64,000 nucleotides of DNA, from the NCBI RefSeq assembly GCF_018919065.1, contig NZ_JAHLQG010000053.1:1-64000 (forward strand), read 5' to 3'. A program made the position numbers and the translations under genes. The notes below the pieces were generated by a model, which was given only the letters and a program-made list of their open reading frames with translations, was not told the DNA's origin and ran no database searches. Below are positions 16,474 to 25,324 of this stretch, in pieces (position 1 is the first letter of the stretch; the number at the start of each line of letters is the position of its first letter). Origin of the DNA: Blautia sp. MSJ-9 (GTDB taxonomy: Bacteria > Bacillota > Clostridia > Lachnospirales > Lachnospiraceae).

Positions 16474-18936
16474 TTATTTCTTTCTAACAATAACCTTATC
16501 CAGATGCCAGATATCATCTACATATTCCTGGATAGTTCTGTCGGATGTGAACTTGCCGCTGCATGCTGTGTTGAGGAGTGCTTTCTTTGCCCAGCCTTTT
16601 TCATCTTTGTATGCTGCTTCTACGCGTTTCTGTGCGTCTGCATAGGAACGGAAGTCTGCGAGGATAAAGTAGCGGTCTGCTCTGTCTGTATTCTTTGTGT
16701 TGAGAAGTGAATCGTACAGGTCACGGAAGAGTTCTGTATCATTGGAGAAGGTTCCGTTGATGAGCTGCATCAGTACCTGACGGATTTCTTCGTCTGTGTT
16801 GTAGATTACGTTTGGATCGTATCCGCCGTTGTTTTCGTAGTTGATTACTTCGTCGGAGCTTAAACCGAAGATGAATGCGTTTTCTGCGCCAACTTCTTCT
16901 ACGATCTCTACGTTGGCACCGTCCATTGTTCCAAGTGTAGGAGCACCGTTGAGCATGAACTTCATGTTACCTGTACCGGATGCTTCTTTACTTGCTGTGG
17001 AGATCTGCTCGGAAACGTCTGCTGCTGCGAAGATCCACTCAGCGTTGGATACTCTATAGTTTTCGATGAATACAACTTTGATCTTGCCGTTGATGGAAGC
17101 GTCGTTGTTTACTACATCTGCTACTGAGTTGATGAGTTTGATGATCTTCTTGGCTGTTGCGTAACCTGCGGATGCTTTTGCACCGAAGATGAATGTTCTT
17201 GGATAGAATTCCATTTCCGGATGCATCTTGATCTGGTTGTACAGATAGATAACATGCAGGATGTTCAGGAGCTGACGTTTGTACTCGTGAAGTCTCTTAA
17301 CCTGTACATCGAAGATGGAGTGCGGGTCTACTTCTACGCCATTGTGCTCAAGGATGTATTTAGCCAGACGCTCTTTGTTCTTGAACTTAATGTTCATGAA
17401 TTCCTGGAGTGCTTTCTCATCATCAGCATAAACTGCCAGTTTCTTTAACTGCGGAAGGTCTGTAACCCAGTCCGGTCCGATATGCTCTGTGATCCAGTCT
17501 GCAAGGAGTGGATTTGCGTGGAGCAGGAAACGTCTCTGAGTGATACCGTTTGTCTTGTTGTTGAATTTCTCAGGCATCATTTCATAGAAGTCTTTTAATT
17601 CCTGATTCTTCAGGATCTCTGTATGAAGGCGTGCAACACCGTTTACAGAGTAGCCTGCTGCGATTGCAAGGTGAGCCATCTTAACCTGTCCGTCATAGAT
17701 GATAGCCATCTTTTTGATCTTTTCATAATTTCCCGGATATTTTGCCTGGATCTCAAGGATGAAACGACGGTTGATCTCTTCGATGATCTGGTATACACGC
17801 GGAAGCAGTCTGGAGAAGAGCTCGATCGGCCATTTCTCAAGTGCTTCGGACATGATTGTATGGTTTGTGTAAGCAACAGATTTTCTTGTTACTTCCCATG
17901 CTTCATCCCATCCGAGTCCTTCTTCGTCCATGAGGATACGCATTAACTCTGCTACTGCTACAGTCGGATGTGTATCGTTCATCTGGAAGGTTACTTTTTC
18001 ATATAACTTCTTGATGTCGTCATGTTTCTTTTTATATTTTGCGATTGCAGCCTGTAAACTTGCAGATACGAAGAAGTACTGCTGTTTCAGTCTCAGCTCT
18101 TTACCTGCATAGTGGTTGTCGTTCGGGTAAAGGACTTCTACGATATTGCGGGCAAGGTTCTCCTGCTCTACTGCTTTCTTGTAATCACCTTTGTCAAAGG
18201 AATCCAGCTCGAAGTCTACGATCGGTTCTGCATCCCAGATACGAAGTGTGTTTACTACATCATTGTCATATCCTGTGATCGGCATATCATAAGGAATGGC
18301 TTTTACTGCCTGGTATCCTTCGTGGATAAATTTGTTTCCGCCCTTTTCAGGATCGTACTCTACTCTTACATATCCGCCGAAGTGTACTTCCTTGGCATAT
18401 TCCGGACGACGCAGTTCGAATGGATAGCCGTTCTTTAACCAGTTATCCGGTACCTCGATCTGATAACCGTTCTGGATTTTCTGTTTGAACATTCCGTAGT
18501 GGTAACGGATTCCGCAGCCATATGCTGCGTAATTTAAAGTTGCGAGAGAATCAAGGAAGCATGCAGCCAGTCTTCCCAGACCACCGTTTCCAAGTGCCGG
18601 ATCCGGCTCCTGGTCTTCGATACAGTTAAGGTCAAATCCCAGCTCTTCGAGAGCTTCTTTTACTTCACCGTAAGCGCAAAGGTTGATCAGGTTGTTTCCG
18701 AGAGCACGTCCCATCAGGAATTCCATGGACATATAGTATACGATCTTCGGATCCTGTTCTTCATATGCTTTCTGTGTTGCAAGCCAGTTATCAATGATAA
18801 CATCCTTAACTGTGTAGCTTACTGCCTGGAAAATCTGCTCCTGTGTAGCTTCTTCAATTGTTTTTCGATAGAGGAATTTTACGTTGTCTTTTACGCTTTT
18901 CTTGAATGCCTCTTTCTTGAACATTTCGTTTGTCAT
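16474..18936 (-). CDS. glgP: glycogen/starch phosphorylase
   Basis: This 820-residue protein is full length for the family. It releases glucose-1-phosphate from glycogen or maltodextrin chains in the cytoplasm, using pyridoxal phosphate. Visible hallmarks are YYMSMEFLMGRALGNN near the N-terminus, DPALGNGGLGRLAACFLDS, the RLHEYKRQLLN segment, and the PLP-lysine region EASGTGNMKFMLNGA (about residue 655). The start is supported by GGGAGG eight bases before the ATG. It is a single-gene unit with a terminator downstream and a long, structured leader upstream (18937-19260). A phosphohexomutase at 29063 could handle the glucose-1-phosphate produced. Confidence 0.97.
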   Translation of the reverse strand: MTNEMFKKEAFKKSVKDNVKFLYRKTIEEATQEQIFQAVSYTVKDVIIDNWLATQKAYEEQDPKIVYYMSMEFLMGRALGNNLINLCAYGEVKEALEELGFDLNCIEDQEPDPALGNGGLGRLAACFLDSLATLNYAAYGCGIRYHYGMFKQKIQNGYQIEVPDNWLKNGYPFELRRPEYAKEVHFGGYVRVEYDPEKGGNKFIHEGYQAVKAIPYDMPITGYDNDVVNTLRIWDAEPIVDFELDSFDKGDYKKAVEQENLARNIVEVLYPNDNHYAGKELRLKQQYFFVSASLQAAIAKYKKKHDDIKKLYEKVTFQMNDTHPTVAVAELMRILMDEEGLGWDEAWEVTRKSVAYTNHTIMSEALEKWPIELFSRLLPRVYQIIEEINRRFILEIQAKYPGNYEKIKKMAIIYDGQVKMAHLAIAAGYSVNGVARLHTEILKNQELKDFYEMMPEKFNNKTNGITQRRFLLHANPLLADWITEHIGPDWVTDLPQLKKLAVYADDEKALQEFMNIKFKNKERLAKYILEHNGVEVDPHSIFDVQVKRLHEYKRQLLNILHVIYLYNQIKMHPEMEFYPRTFIFGAKASAGYATAKKIIKLINSVADVVNNDASINGKIKVVFIENYRVSNAEWIFAAADVSEQISTASKEASGTGNMKFMLNGAPTLGTMDGANVEIVEEVGAENAFIFGLSSDEVINYENNGGYDPNVIYNTDEEIRQVLMQLINGTFSNDTELFRDLYDSLLNTKNTDRADRYFILADFRSYADAQKRVEAAYKDEKGWAKKALLNTACSGKFTSDRTIQEYVDDIWHLDKVIVRKK

Positions 18937-19040
18937 TTCATACCTCCCGTAATGGTTTCACTGTTCACTTTATTCTCAGCAATACACCTTTCGGATATTG
19001 CCGGTGAACCTCTTCATTCCGTCAACTCTTCTGTTTTCTC

Positions 19041-19093
19041 ATATCAGAGAAATTGGGGGCAAAGAATCTCCGCCTCCAATTTCCTCTCTGAAA
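19041..19093 (-). promoter_or_regulatory. structured leader hairpins upstream of glgP
   Basis: Between glgP and ileS (18937-19260) the plus strand has TCAGAGAAATTGGGGGC pairing with GCCTCCAATTTCCTCTCTGA, a long stem with a small bulge (about 19041-19093). A second hairpin, CGGCAATA/TATTGCTG, lies nearer the start codon at about 18980-19006. Neither is followed by a T-tract on the minus strand, so they are not simple terminators. Short inverted blocks such as GACAGACTGTC at about 19128 add to the structure. The role is unknown. Confidence 0.45.
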
Positions 19094-19260
19094 TCAGACT
19101 GTCACAGATAATGATACTCTTTTTTCGACAGTCTGTCATGTGTATAATTGCCGAATTTTATAACATTTTTTTGTTATCGTGCATTGCGAAAGTAGTATAT
19201 TTCCTGTGAAATACCTGTAACTTATCAGTACCTTGTCAATAATTGATCAAATGTTGTCAA

Positions 19261-22200
19261 TTACAGTTTCTTAACACCCATAGTTACTGCTTCTTTGTTG
19301 ATGTTCCACTCTTTCACATAACCATCGGTCTCGCCAAGTACCATTTCGTCTGCAAGTACTTCTGACTTGATCTCATCTTCGTGTGCTTTCATGACATCCT
19401 GGATCTTGTCGTTTCCGTGAGCGTATACTACGATCTTGTCCATGACTTCGAAGCCGGCTTCCTTACGCATGGTCTGAATCTTGCTGATGATCTCACGTAC
19501 GAATCCCTCTTCGATCAGTTCAGGTGTCAGGTTTGTATCCAGGACTACGGATGTTTCGCCGTCAGATTCGGATACATAGCCTTCTGTCTGTGCTGTTTCA
19601 ATAAGAAGGTCTTCTTCTGTGAGTTCTACATCGTTTCCGTTGATATCCAGTTTCAGGACACCGTTGGTTCTCAGTTCGTTCATTGCTGCTGTTCCATTGA
19701 TGTCTGTGAGAGCCTGTCTGATTCCTCCAAGGAGTTTACCGTATTTCGGTCCTACTGTACGAAGCTGTGGTTTGAAGCTGTAGGAGATAAAGGATTCTAC
19801 ATCATCTGCAAATTTCACTTCTTTGACATTCAGTTCGTCTGCGATGATGTCAGTGTAGAATTCACTCATTTTCTTCTCAGCTTTTACATACATGGTTCCA
19901 ATCGGCTGACGGTTCTTGATGTTTGCTGTATTTCTGCATGCACGTCCGAGAACTACGATCTCAAGAAGTTCTTTCATATCTGCTTCGAGGTCTTTGTCGA
20001 TCCATGCTTCGTTTACAGTCGGGAAGTCGCAGAGGTGGATACTTTCGATAGCATCTTTGTCTACGCTTCTTACCAGGTTCTGGTACATGTCTTCTGTCAT
20101 GAACGGGATCATCGGAGCTGCTGTCTTGGCGATTGTTACCAGTGCATGGTACAAAGTCATGTAAGCGTTAATCTTATCCTGCTCCATTCCTTTTGCCCAG
20201 AAACGTTCACGGCTTCTTCTTACATACCAGTTACTCATCTCATCTACGAATTCCTGAAGTGCTCTTGCTGCTTCCGGAATCTTGTAGTTTGCCAGATCAT
20301 TGTCTACTGCCTGAACAGTTGTATTTAATCTGCTAAGGAGCCATTTATCCATGACTGGAAGCTGGTCATAGTTCAGTTCATATTTGGTCGGGTCAAAGTT
20401 GTCGATGTCTGCATATAATACGAAGAATGCGTAAGTATTCCACAGTGTGCTCATGAATTTACGCTGTCCTTCCACAACTGCCTTGCCATGGAAACGGTTC
20501 GGAAGCCATGGAGCACTGTTGATGTAGAAGTACCATCTGATGGCATCTGCGCCGTATTTGTTCAGTGCGTCAAATGGATCAACTGCATTTCCTTTGGACT
20601 TACTCATCTTCTGTCCGTTCTCATCCTGGACATGTCCCAGAACGATTACGTTCTTGTATGGTGCTTTGTTGAAGAGCAGTGTGGATTCTGCAAGGAGTGA
20701 GTAGAACCATCCACGAGTCTGGTCTACTGCCTCGGAGATAAAGTTTGCAGGGAACTGCTGCTCAAATAATTCTTTGTTTTCAAATGGATAATGATGCTGT
20801 GCGAAAGGCATTGCTCCTGAGTCGAACCAGCAGTCGATAACTTCCGGTACACGGTGCATTTCTCCGCCGCACTCCGGACACTTCAGTGTGATCTCGTCGA
20901 TGTATGGACGATGAAGTTCTACTGTCTTAGCTTTCTCGTCGCCGCTCATCTCGAATAATTCCTGACGGCTTCCGATAGAATGCATATGTCCGCAGTCACA
21001 CTGCCAGATGTTCAGTGGTGTTCCCCAGTAACGGTTACGGCTGATACCCCAGTCCTGAACGTTTTCCAGCCAGTCACCGAAACGTCCTTTACCGATGCTC
21101 TCAGGGATCCAGTTGATTGTATTGTTATTTCTGATCAGGTCATCTTTGACTGCTGTCATCTTGATGAACCAGGATTCTCTTGCGTAGTAGATCAGTGGTG
21201 TGTCACATCTCCAGCAGTGTGGATATTCATGCTCGAATTTCGGAGCATCGAAAAGTTTGCCTTCTTTGTCCAGGTCTGTGAGAACCATCGGGTCTGCTTT
21301 CTTTACGAAAACGCCTGCGTATGGAGTCTCTTTTGTCAGGTTACCCTGTCCGTCTACGAACTGTACAAATGGAAGATCATAGTTACGTCCGATTCTGCTG
21401 TCGTCTTCACCGAATGCAGGTGCGATATGAACGATACCTGTACCATCGCTCATAGTAACGTATGTGTCACATGTTACGAAATGAGCTTTCTTTTTCTGTT
21501 TTGCTGCTGCTTCTCCTGCACATGCAAAAAGTGGCTCATACTCTTTGTGTTCCAGATCTGTTCCTTTGTAGGTTTCCAGAACTTCGTATGCTTTTTCACC
21601 TTCCTCTTTTGCAAGTTTGCCGAGGACTTTGTCCAGAAGTGCTTCTGCCATGTAATATGTGTATCCGTCTGCTGCTTTTACTTTGCAGTAAGTCTCATCC
21701 GGGTTTACGCAGAGTGCAACGTTGGACGGAAGTGTCCATGGTGTTGTTGTCCATGCAAGGAAGTATGCATCTTCACCGATAACTTTGAATCTTACAACTG
21801 CGGAACGCTCTTTGACAGTTTTGTATCCCTGGGATACTTCCTGTGCAGAAAGCGGAGTACCACAACGTGGACAGTAAGGAACGATCTTGAAACCTTTATA
21901 CAGAAGTTTCTTGTTCCAGATTTCTTTCAGTGCCCACCATTCGGATTCAATATAGTCATCATAATAAGTTACATATGGGTGTTCCATATCAGCCCAGAAA
22001 CCAACTGTGGATGAGAAATCTTCCCACATTCCTTTGTATTTCCAGACACTTTCTTTACACTGTTTGATAAATGGCTCCATACCGTATTCTTCGATCTGTT
22101 CCTTGCCATCCAGTCCCAGTTTCTTCTCTACTTCCAGCTCTACCGGAAGTCCATGAGTATCCCATCCTGCTTTACGCGGAACCATGTAACCTTTCATTGT

Positions 22201-22416
22201 ACGGTATCTCGGGATCATATCCTTGATTACACGTGTAAGTACATGGCCGATATGTGGTTTACCGTTTGCAGTTGGCGGTCCATCGTAGAAAGTATAGGTT
22301 TCTCCCTCTTTTCTGTTTTCCATACTTTTCTCAAAGATATGGTTCTCTTTCCAGAATTCTTCTACTTTTTTCTCACGGTCTACAAAATTTAAGTTCGTAT
22401 CAACTTTCTGGTACAC
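19261..22416 (-). CDS. ileS: isoleucyl-tRNA synthetase, type 2 (eukaryote-like)
   Basis: This is a 1,051-residue class I synthetase that charges tRNA-Ile. The HIGH motif is in GKPHIGHVLTRVIKD and the KMSKS motif in GQKMSKSKGN; GWDTHGLPVELEVEKKLG is typical of the type-2 form. The C-terminus lacks the zinc-binding cysteines of type 1. Type-2 enzymes are known to be insensitive to mupirocin, so resistance is inferred. The start is GTG at 22416, nine bases after AGGAGG. The gene is preceded by a long leader with a T-box whose specifier reads AUC, matching the product, so expression should rise when uncharged tRNA-Ile accumulates. It is a single-gene unit. Confidence 0.97.
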   Translation of the reverse strand: MYQKVDTNLNFVDREKKVEEFWKENHIFEKSMENRKEGETYTFYDGPPTANGKPHIGHVLTRVIKDMIPRYRTMKGYMVPRKAGWDTHGLPVELEVEKKLGLDGKEQIEEYGMEPFIKQCKESVWKYKGMWEDFSSTVGFWADMEHPYVTYYDDYIESEWWALKEIWNKKLLYKGFKIVPYCPRCGTPLSAQEVSQGYKTVKERSAVVRFKVIGEDAYFLAWTTTPWTLPSNVALCVNPDETYCKVKAADGYTYYMAEALLDKVLGKLAKEEGEKAYEVLETYKGTDLEHKEYEPLFACAGEAAAKQKKKAHFVTCDTYVTMSDGTGIVHIAPAFGEDDSRIGRNYDLPFVQFVDGQGNLTKETPYAGVFVKKADPMVLTDLDKEGKLFDAPKFEHEYPHCWRCDTPLIYYARESWFIKMTAVKDDLIRNNNTINWIPESIGKGRFGDWLENVQDWGISRNRYWGTPLNIWQCDCGHMHSIGSRQELFEMSGDEKAKTVELHRPYIDEITLKCPECGGEMHRVPEVIDCWFDSGAMPFAQHHYPFENKELFEQQFPANFISEAVDQTRGWFYSLLAESTLLFNKAPYKNVIVLGHVQDENGQKMSKSKGNAVDPFDALNKYGADAIRWYFYINSAPWLPNRFHGKAVVEGQRKFMSTLWNTYAFFVLYADIDNFDPTKYELNYDQLPVMDKWLLSRLNTTVQAVDNDLANYKIPEAARALQEFVDEMSNWYVRRSRERFWAKGMEQDKINAYMTLYHALVTIAKTAAPMIPFMTEDMYQNLVRSVDKDAIESIHLCDFPTVNEAWIDKDLEADMKELLEIVVLGRACRNTANIKNRQPIGTMYVKAEKKMSEFYTDIIADELNVKEVKFADDVESFISYSFKPQLRTVGPKYGKLLGGIRQALTDINGTAAMNELRTNGVLKLDINGNDVELTEEDLLIETAQTEGYVSESDGETSVVLDTNLTPELIEEGFVREIISKIQTMRKEAGFEVMDKIVVYAHGNDKIQDVMKAHEDEIKSEVLADEMVLGETDGYVKEWNINKEAVTMGVKKL

Positions 22417-22573
22417 AGTAATTTACCTCCTGTTTATATTATTTGTATAAGATGTCGAAAATATATGCCTGATAATCATATCCTCATCATTTACCGGCAT
22501 CACTTAAGAACGAAAATAATCCTTCCATCTTTTTTGTTTCATTTTGCGAAGTTCTTTATGATACATCAGGGGT

Positions 22574-22627
22574 ATCCTGGAACGAAATCAGATTCCCGTT
22601 AGCAGGAATCTCATCTCATTCCAGGAT
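22574..22627 (-). other. long hairpin between T-box terminator and ileS
   Basis: Outer arms ATCCTGGAA (22574-22582) and TTCCAGGAT (22619-22627) are perfect, with a further inner pairing around GATTCC/GGAATC. No T-tract follows on the minus strand. It lies just downstream of the T-box terminator and 160 nt before the start codon, so it is probably an mRNA processing or stability element. Confidence 0.55.
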
Positions 22628-22628
22628 A

Positions 22629-22880
22629 AAACAAAAAAATCGCCCTTTTTTGTAAAAGGACGAAAGTTTATTTACGTTCGTTATACCACCAGTTACATTG
22701 TACGGGCATCTTAGCCGATACATGATCCGATAACGGCGGAATCACCGCCAGTTCTTATCTGCTGCTGCCTTGGGAACTGAAACTCCGGAGTGATCTTCCG
22801 CTGTATTTACTCACACCGGGCTTGCACCCTCCCCGGCTCGCTGAAGCTTTCTGATACAGTTTACTGTCTCCATCAACGTT
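22629..22880 (-). promoter_or_regulatory. T-box leader specific for tRNA-Ile
   Basis: On the minus strand the order is: stem I beginning GATGGAGACAGTA, an AGCGAGCC segment, a GAAG-AUC-ACUCC specifier loop (AUC at 22794-22792), a middle stem, then CTGGTGGTATAACGA as the T-box bulge (UGGU can pair with the ACCA end of tRNA-Ile). A terminator stem CGTCCTTTT/AAAAGGGCG with a run of seven T follows at about 22630-22662. The layout is that of a transcriptional attenuation T-box. It controls the ileS gene that follows. Confidence 0.9.
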
Positions 22881-22916
22881 TTTGTGGACTTATAATCTAT
22901 TTAACTATGCGGATTT

Positions 22917-22946
22917 ATTATAAGGTCTGGAATTTCACTGTGTCAA
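22917..22946 (-). promoter_or_regulatory. promoter of the T-box-ileS transcript
   Basis: TTGACA (22946-22941) and TATAAT (22922-22917) are 18 bp apart, both perfect consensus. The predicted leader is close to 500 nt. Confidence 0.88.
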
Positions 22947-22979
22947 GTATTTTTTGGAATATTTAAGGTAACAATAAAT

Positions 22980-23010
22980 TTTACATATCCATTGTAAATA
23001 ATGATATAAT
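22980..23010 (+). promoter_or_regulatory. probable promoter of the carboxypeptidase gene
   Basis: TTTACA (22980-22985) and a perfect TATAAT (23005-23010) have a rather long 19-bp spacer. It is divergent from the ileS promoter, 110 bp before the ATG at 23121. Confidence 0.6.
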
Positions 23011-23120
23011 AGGGTAGAATATTTTGTCCGGATATTATTGCAACACGGAATAACGACAGAAATATGCACCGGACTGAAATGAACAACCGATATGTATATT
23101 AATATGAAGGGTAATTTCAA

Positions 23121-24359
23121 ATGTTTAATAAAAAATTTCATACGATAATAAAGCGTTCTCTTACCGGAATGCTCTGCGCAGGACTTCTGGTGTCCCAGCC
23201 TTCTGTCACTTATGCCACGGAGACTGATTCCGCCACTTCTGAGGTCGCTCATTCTGCGACTTATTCACAGGCTGCAGATACGGATTCCATAAAAGACTGG
23301 CCAACCGGTCCAAATATTGAGGGACAGTCTGCTGTACTAATGGACGCCGTGACCGATACAATCCTTTATTCAAAAAACGCAAATGATCAACTCTATCCTG
23401 CAAGTATTACCAAGATCATGACTGCACTTCTGGCATGTGAGAATCTGGATATGGATGATACACTCACCATGTCACAGGAAGCTGCTTACGGAATTGAGGC
23501 AGGAAGTTCCTCTATCTACGCAGAAACCGGAGAAGTATTTACTGTAGAACAGGCTCTGATGGCCCTGATGCTGGAATCTGCCAATGAGATGGCGCTTGCA
23601 CTTGCAGAGAAAACCAGTGGTTCCGTTAAGAAGTTTGTTGAGTTGATGAATCAGAGAGCAGCACAACTCGGATGTAAGAATACACATTTCAACAATCCTA
23701 ATGGTCTCCCTGATGAAACACACTATACAACTGCCAGCGATATGATGAAGATTGCCAAAGCCGCATGGTATAATCCAAGATTCCGTAAGTTTGTAACAAC
23801 TCAGACTTATGAAATCCCACCGACAAATAAGCAGCCGGAAACCCGTTATCTGCTTAATCACCATAAAATGATGGCCGGACAGTCTTATGCCTATGACGGG
23901 GTTATGGGTGGTAAAACCGGATATACAAATGTAGCCGGCAATACACTTGTCACCTATGCCAAGAGAGGCAATTCCATTCTCATTGCAGTTGTATTAAATT
24001 CTACAAACGGAGCTTTCCCGGATACTGCATCTTTATTCGATTATGGATTTGATAATTTCGAAAAGGTAGATATGAACGTAGATGCCAATCCCACTCCTGT
24101 GAAATTTCTTCCCTGTGAGAAACATCTGTTAAAGGATAACGGAAACCGCTGTTCTTTCTATTATATGAGACATGTATATGTGACAGTTCCGGCGGGAACT
24201 GATGTAACCCAGCTTGTTAAAAAGCAAAAAACTCTTAATAATTCTGTTGGGCCGAAACGAATTAAAAGTAAATATTATTTTAATGACCATATGGTCGGCT
24301 ATGGAATGCAATATGAAAAGGAGATCCTTTCAGATCTCCTTCTCGGCACTTCTTTTTAA
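23121..24359 (+). CDS. dacF: D-alanyl-D-alanine carboxypeptidase (PBP5/DacF type)
   Basis: This 412-residue exported penicillin-binding protein trims the terminal D-Ala from peptidoglycan stem peptides at the cell surface. A signal peptide (KRSLTGMLCAGLLVSQPSV) is followed by the three active-site motifs in order: SITKIM (SxxK, about residue 97), SAN in LESANEMAL, and KTG in GGKTGYTNVAG. A C-terminal PBP5-like region follows. No clear C-terminal membrane anchor is seen. The ATG is preceded by GAAGGG. It is one of the few plus-strand genes, divergent from ileS. Its last 30 bases overlap the convergent exonuclease gene. The symbol is by family resemblance (dacA/dacF not separable here). Confidence 0.93.
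   Translation: MFNKKFHTIIKRSLTGMLCAGLLVSQPSVTYATETDSATSEVAHSATYSQAADTDSIKDWPTGPNIEGQSAVLMDAVTDTILYSKNANDQLYPASITKIMTALLACENLDMDDTLTMSQEAAYGIEAGSSSIYAETGEVFTVEQALMALMLESANEMALALAEKTSGSVKKFVELMNQRAAQLGCKNTHFNNPNGLPDETHYTTASDMMKIAKAAWYNPRFRKFVTTQTYEIPPTNKQPETRYLLNHHKMMAGQSYAYDGVMGGKTGYTNVAGNTLVTYAKRGNSILIAVVLNSTNGAFPDTASLFDYGFDNFEKVDMNVDANPTPVKFLPCEKHLLKDNGNRCSFYYMRHVYVTVPAGTDVTQLVKKQKTLNNSVGPKRIKSKYYFNDHMVGYGMQYEKEILSDLLLGTSF
24318..24341. terminator. hairpin inside the overlapping 3' ends of dacF and the exonuclease
   Basis: AAGGAGATC (24318-24326) pairs perfectly with GATCTCCTT (24333-24341). It lies within the convergent coding overlap. On the minus strand it is followed by TTTTC, and on the plus strand by a T-rich stretch around 24350. 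It probably ends transcription in both directions while being translated. Confidence 0.65.
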
Positions 24360-25289
24360 TTTTCGTCTAAGGCGGAGGACTTCTTTTCTTTCACGAAGTT
24401 CCTCCGCTTCTTCTGTATCTGTGAAACGTAATGTTTTCACGGCAAAATATTTCTCTTCCTCCGTTTTCCTGATACGTATCTTGCCTTTTACCAGACCATG
24501 CTCCTCACAGACGGACACGCTGTAATAAACTTTTGGATTGTTCATGAACCATCGCAGCTTTCTTTTTGCAGGCAAATGACAGATCGGACATCTGGTGCTT
24601 GTCACTTCGCGGTCTTTCATGACTCTCTCTCTTGTGGCAAATTCCCTGGATACATATTTGTCATGATCCGGATAGGAAATATGGATCTCATCTTTTTTCT
24701 TCTTCGGATTCTGGTATACGTCCAGAGACGGATGATTAATGATCATGATATTGCTTATTTTCTTCAGAACTTCTGCTGTATACCAGGCATCTGCAAGTGC
24801 CCGGTGAAACCCCTGCGACTTCTCTATCTTCAATTCATCAATCGCATGTTCCAGTGCACATCTGCGCTCACCATCATCGTAACTGATGCTGTACAATTTC
24901 TGTACATCATAATAAGTCACGGGACCTGGAAGCAAATCCAGCAACTTATAAAACTTCATATTTCTCTGAAGTTCCATCACATCCTGATTTCCCCATGTAA
25001 AAAAGTACCAGTCTTCTCCACACCAATCAAGAAATTCCCGGACCGCCTGTTCAAATGGCACACCTTTCATAAGGTCTTTGTAATCCACATGGATCACCTC
25101 ATGAATACTGTCATGGATCCATTTATAAACCTGTGGTTTGATCAGTCTGTGAAAACTATCTGTAATTTCTTTCCTGCTGTTTACTTTTACAGCTCCGATC
25201 TCGATAATCTCAAATGGAAGTTTGTCGTTACGCGATTTCTTTCCCGCAGGATTCTGGTTCCATTCCAAGTCAAAGACAATATAGTTCAT
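24330..25289 (-). CDS. DEDD-family 3'-5' exonuclease
   Basis: This 319-residue protein has the RNase T/DnaQ-like exonuclease fold. Motif I is in IVFDLEWNQN (residues 4-13) with EIIEIGAV after it. Motif II falls near FFTWGNQDVMEL, and motif III is in GFHRALADAWYTAEVL (about residue 160). The C-terminal third holds two Cys pairs (CPICHLPAKRK and later SVCEEH), suggesting a small zinc-binding domain, and a highly basic tail. Its substrate, RNA or DNA, cannot be told. The gene converges with dacF over a 30-bp overlap containing a hairpin, and the nucleoside hydrolase gene lies 35 bp upstream, probably in the same operon. Confidence 0.88.
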   Translation of the reverse strand: MNYIVFDLEWNQNPAGKKSRNDKLPFEIIEIGAVKVNSRKEITDSFHRLIKPQVYKWIHDSIHEVIHVDYKDLMKGVPFEQAVREFLDWCGEDWYFFTWGNQDVMELQRNMKFYKLLDLLPGPVTYYDVQKLYSISYDDGERRCALEHAIDELKIEKSQGFHRALADAWYTAEVLKKISNIMIINHPSLDVYQNPKKKKDEIHISYPDHDKYVSREFATRERVMKDREVTSTRCPICHLPAKRKLRWFMNNPKVYYSVSVCEEHGLVKGKIRIRKTEEEKYFAVKTLRFTDTEEAEELRERKEVLRLRRKLKRSAEKEI

Positions 25290-25324
25290 TAATCCGTTCC
25301 TTTTATATGCAGTTCAGCATCTTT

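Noticed and set aside
19381-20328. Long plus-strand frames opposite ileS (and similar ones opposite glgP, dnaE, lysS)
   Set aside because: They are antisense to strongly conserved genes, have odd Cys/Phe-rich composition and no ribosome sites.
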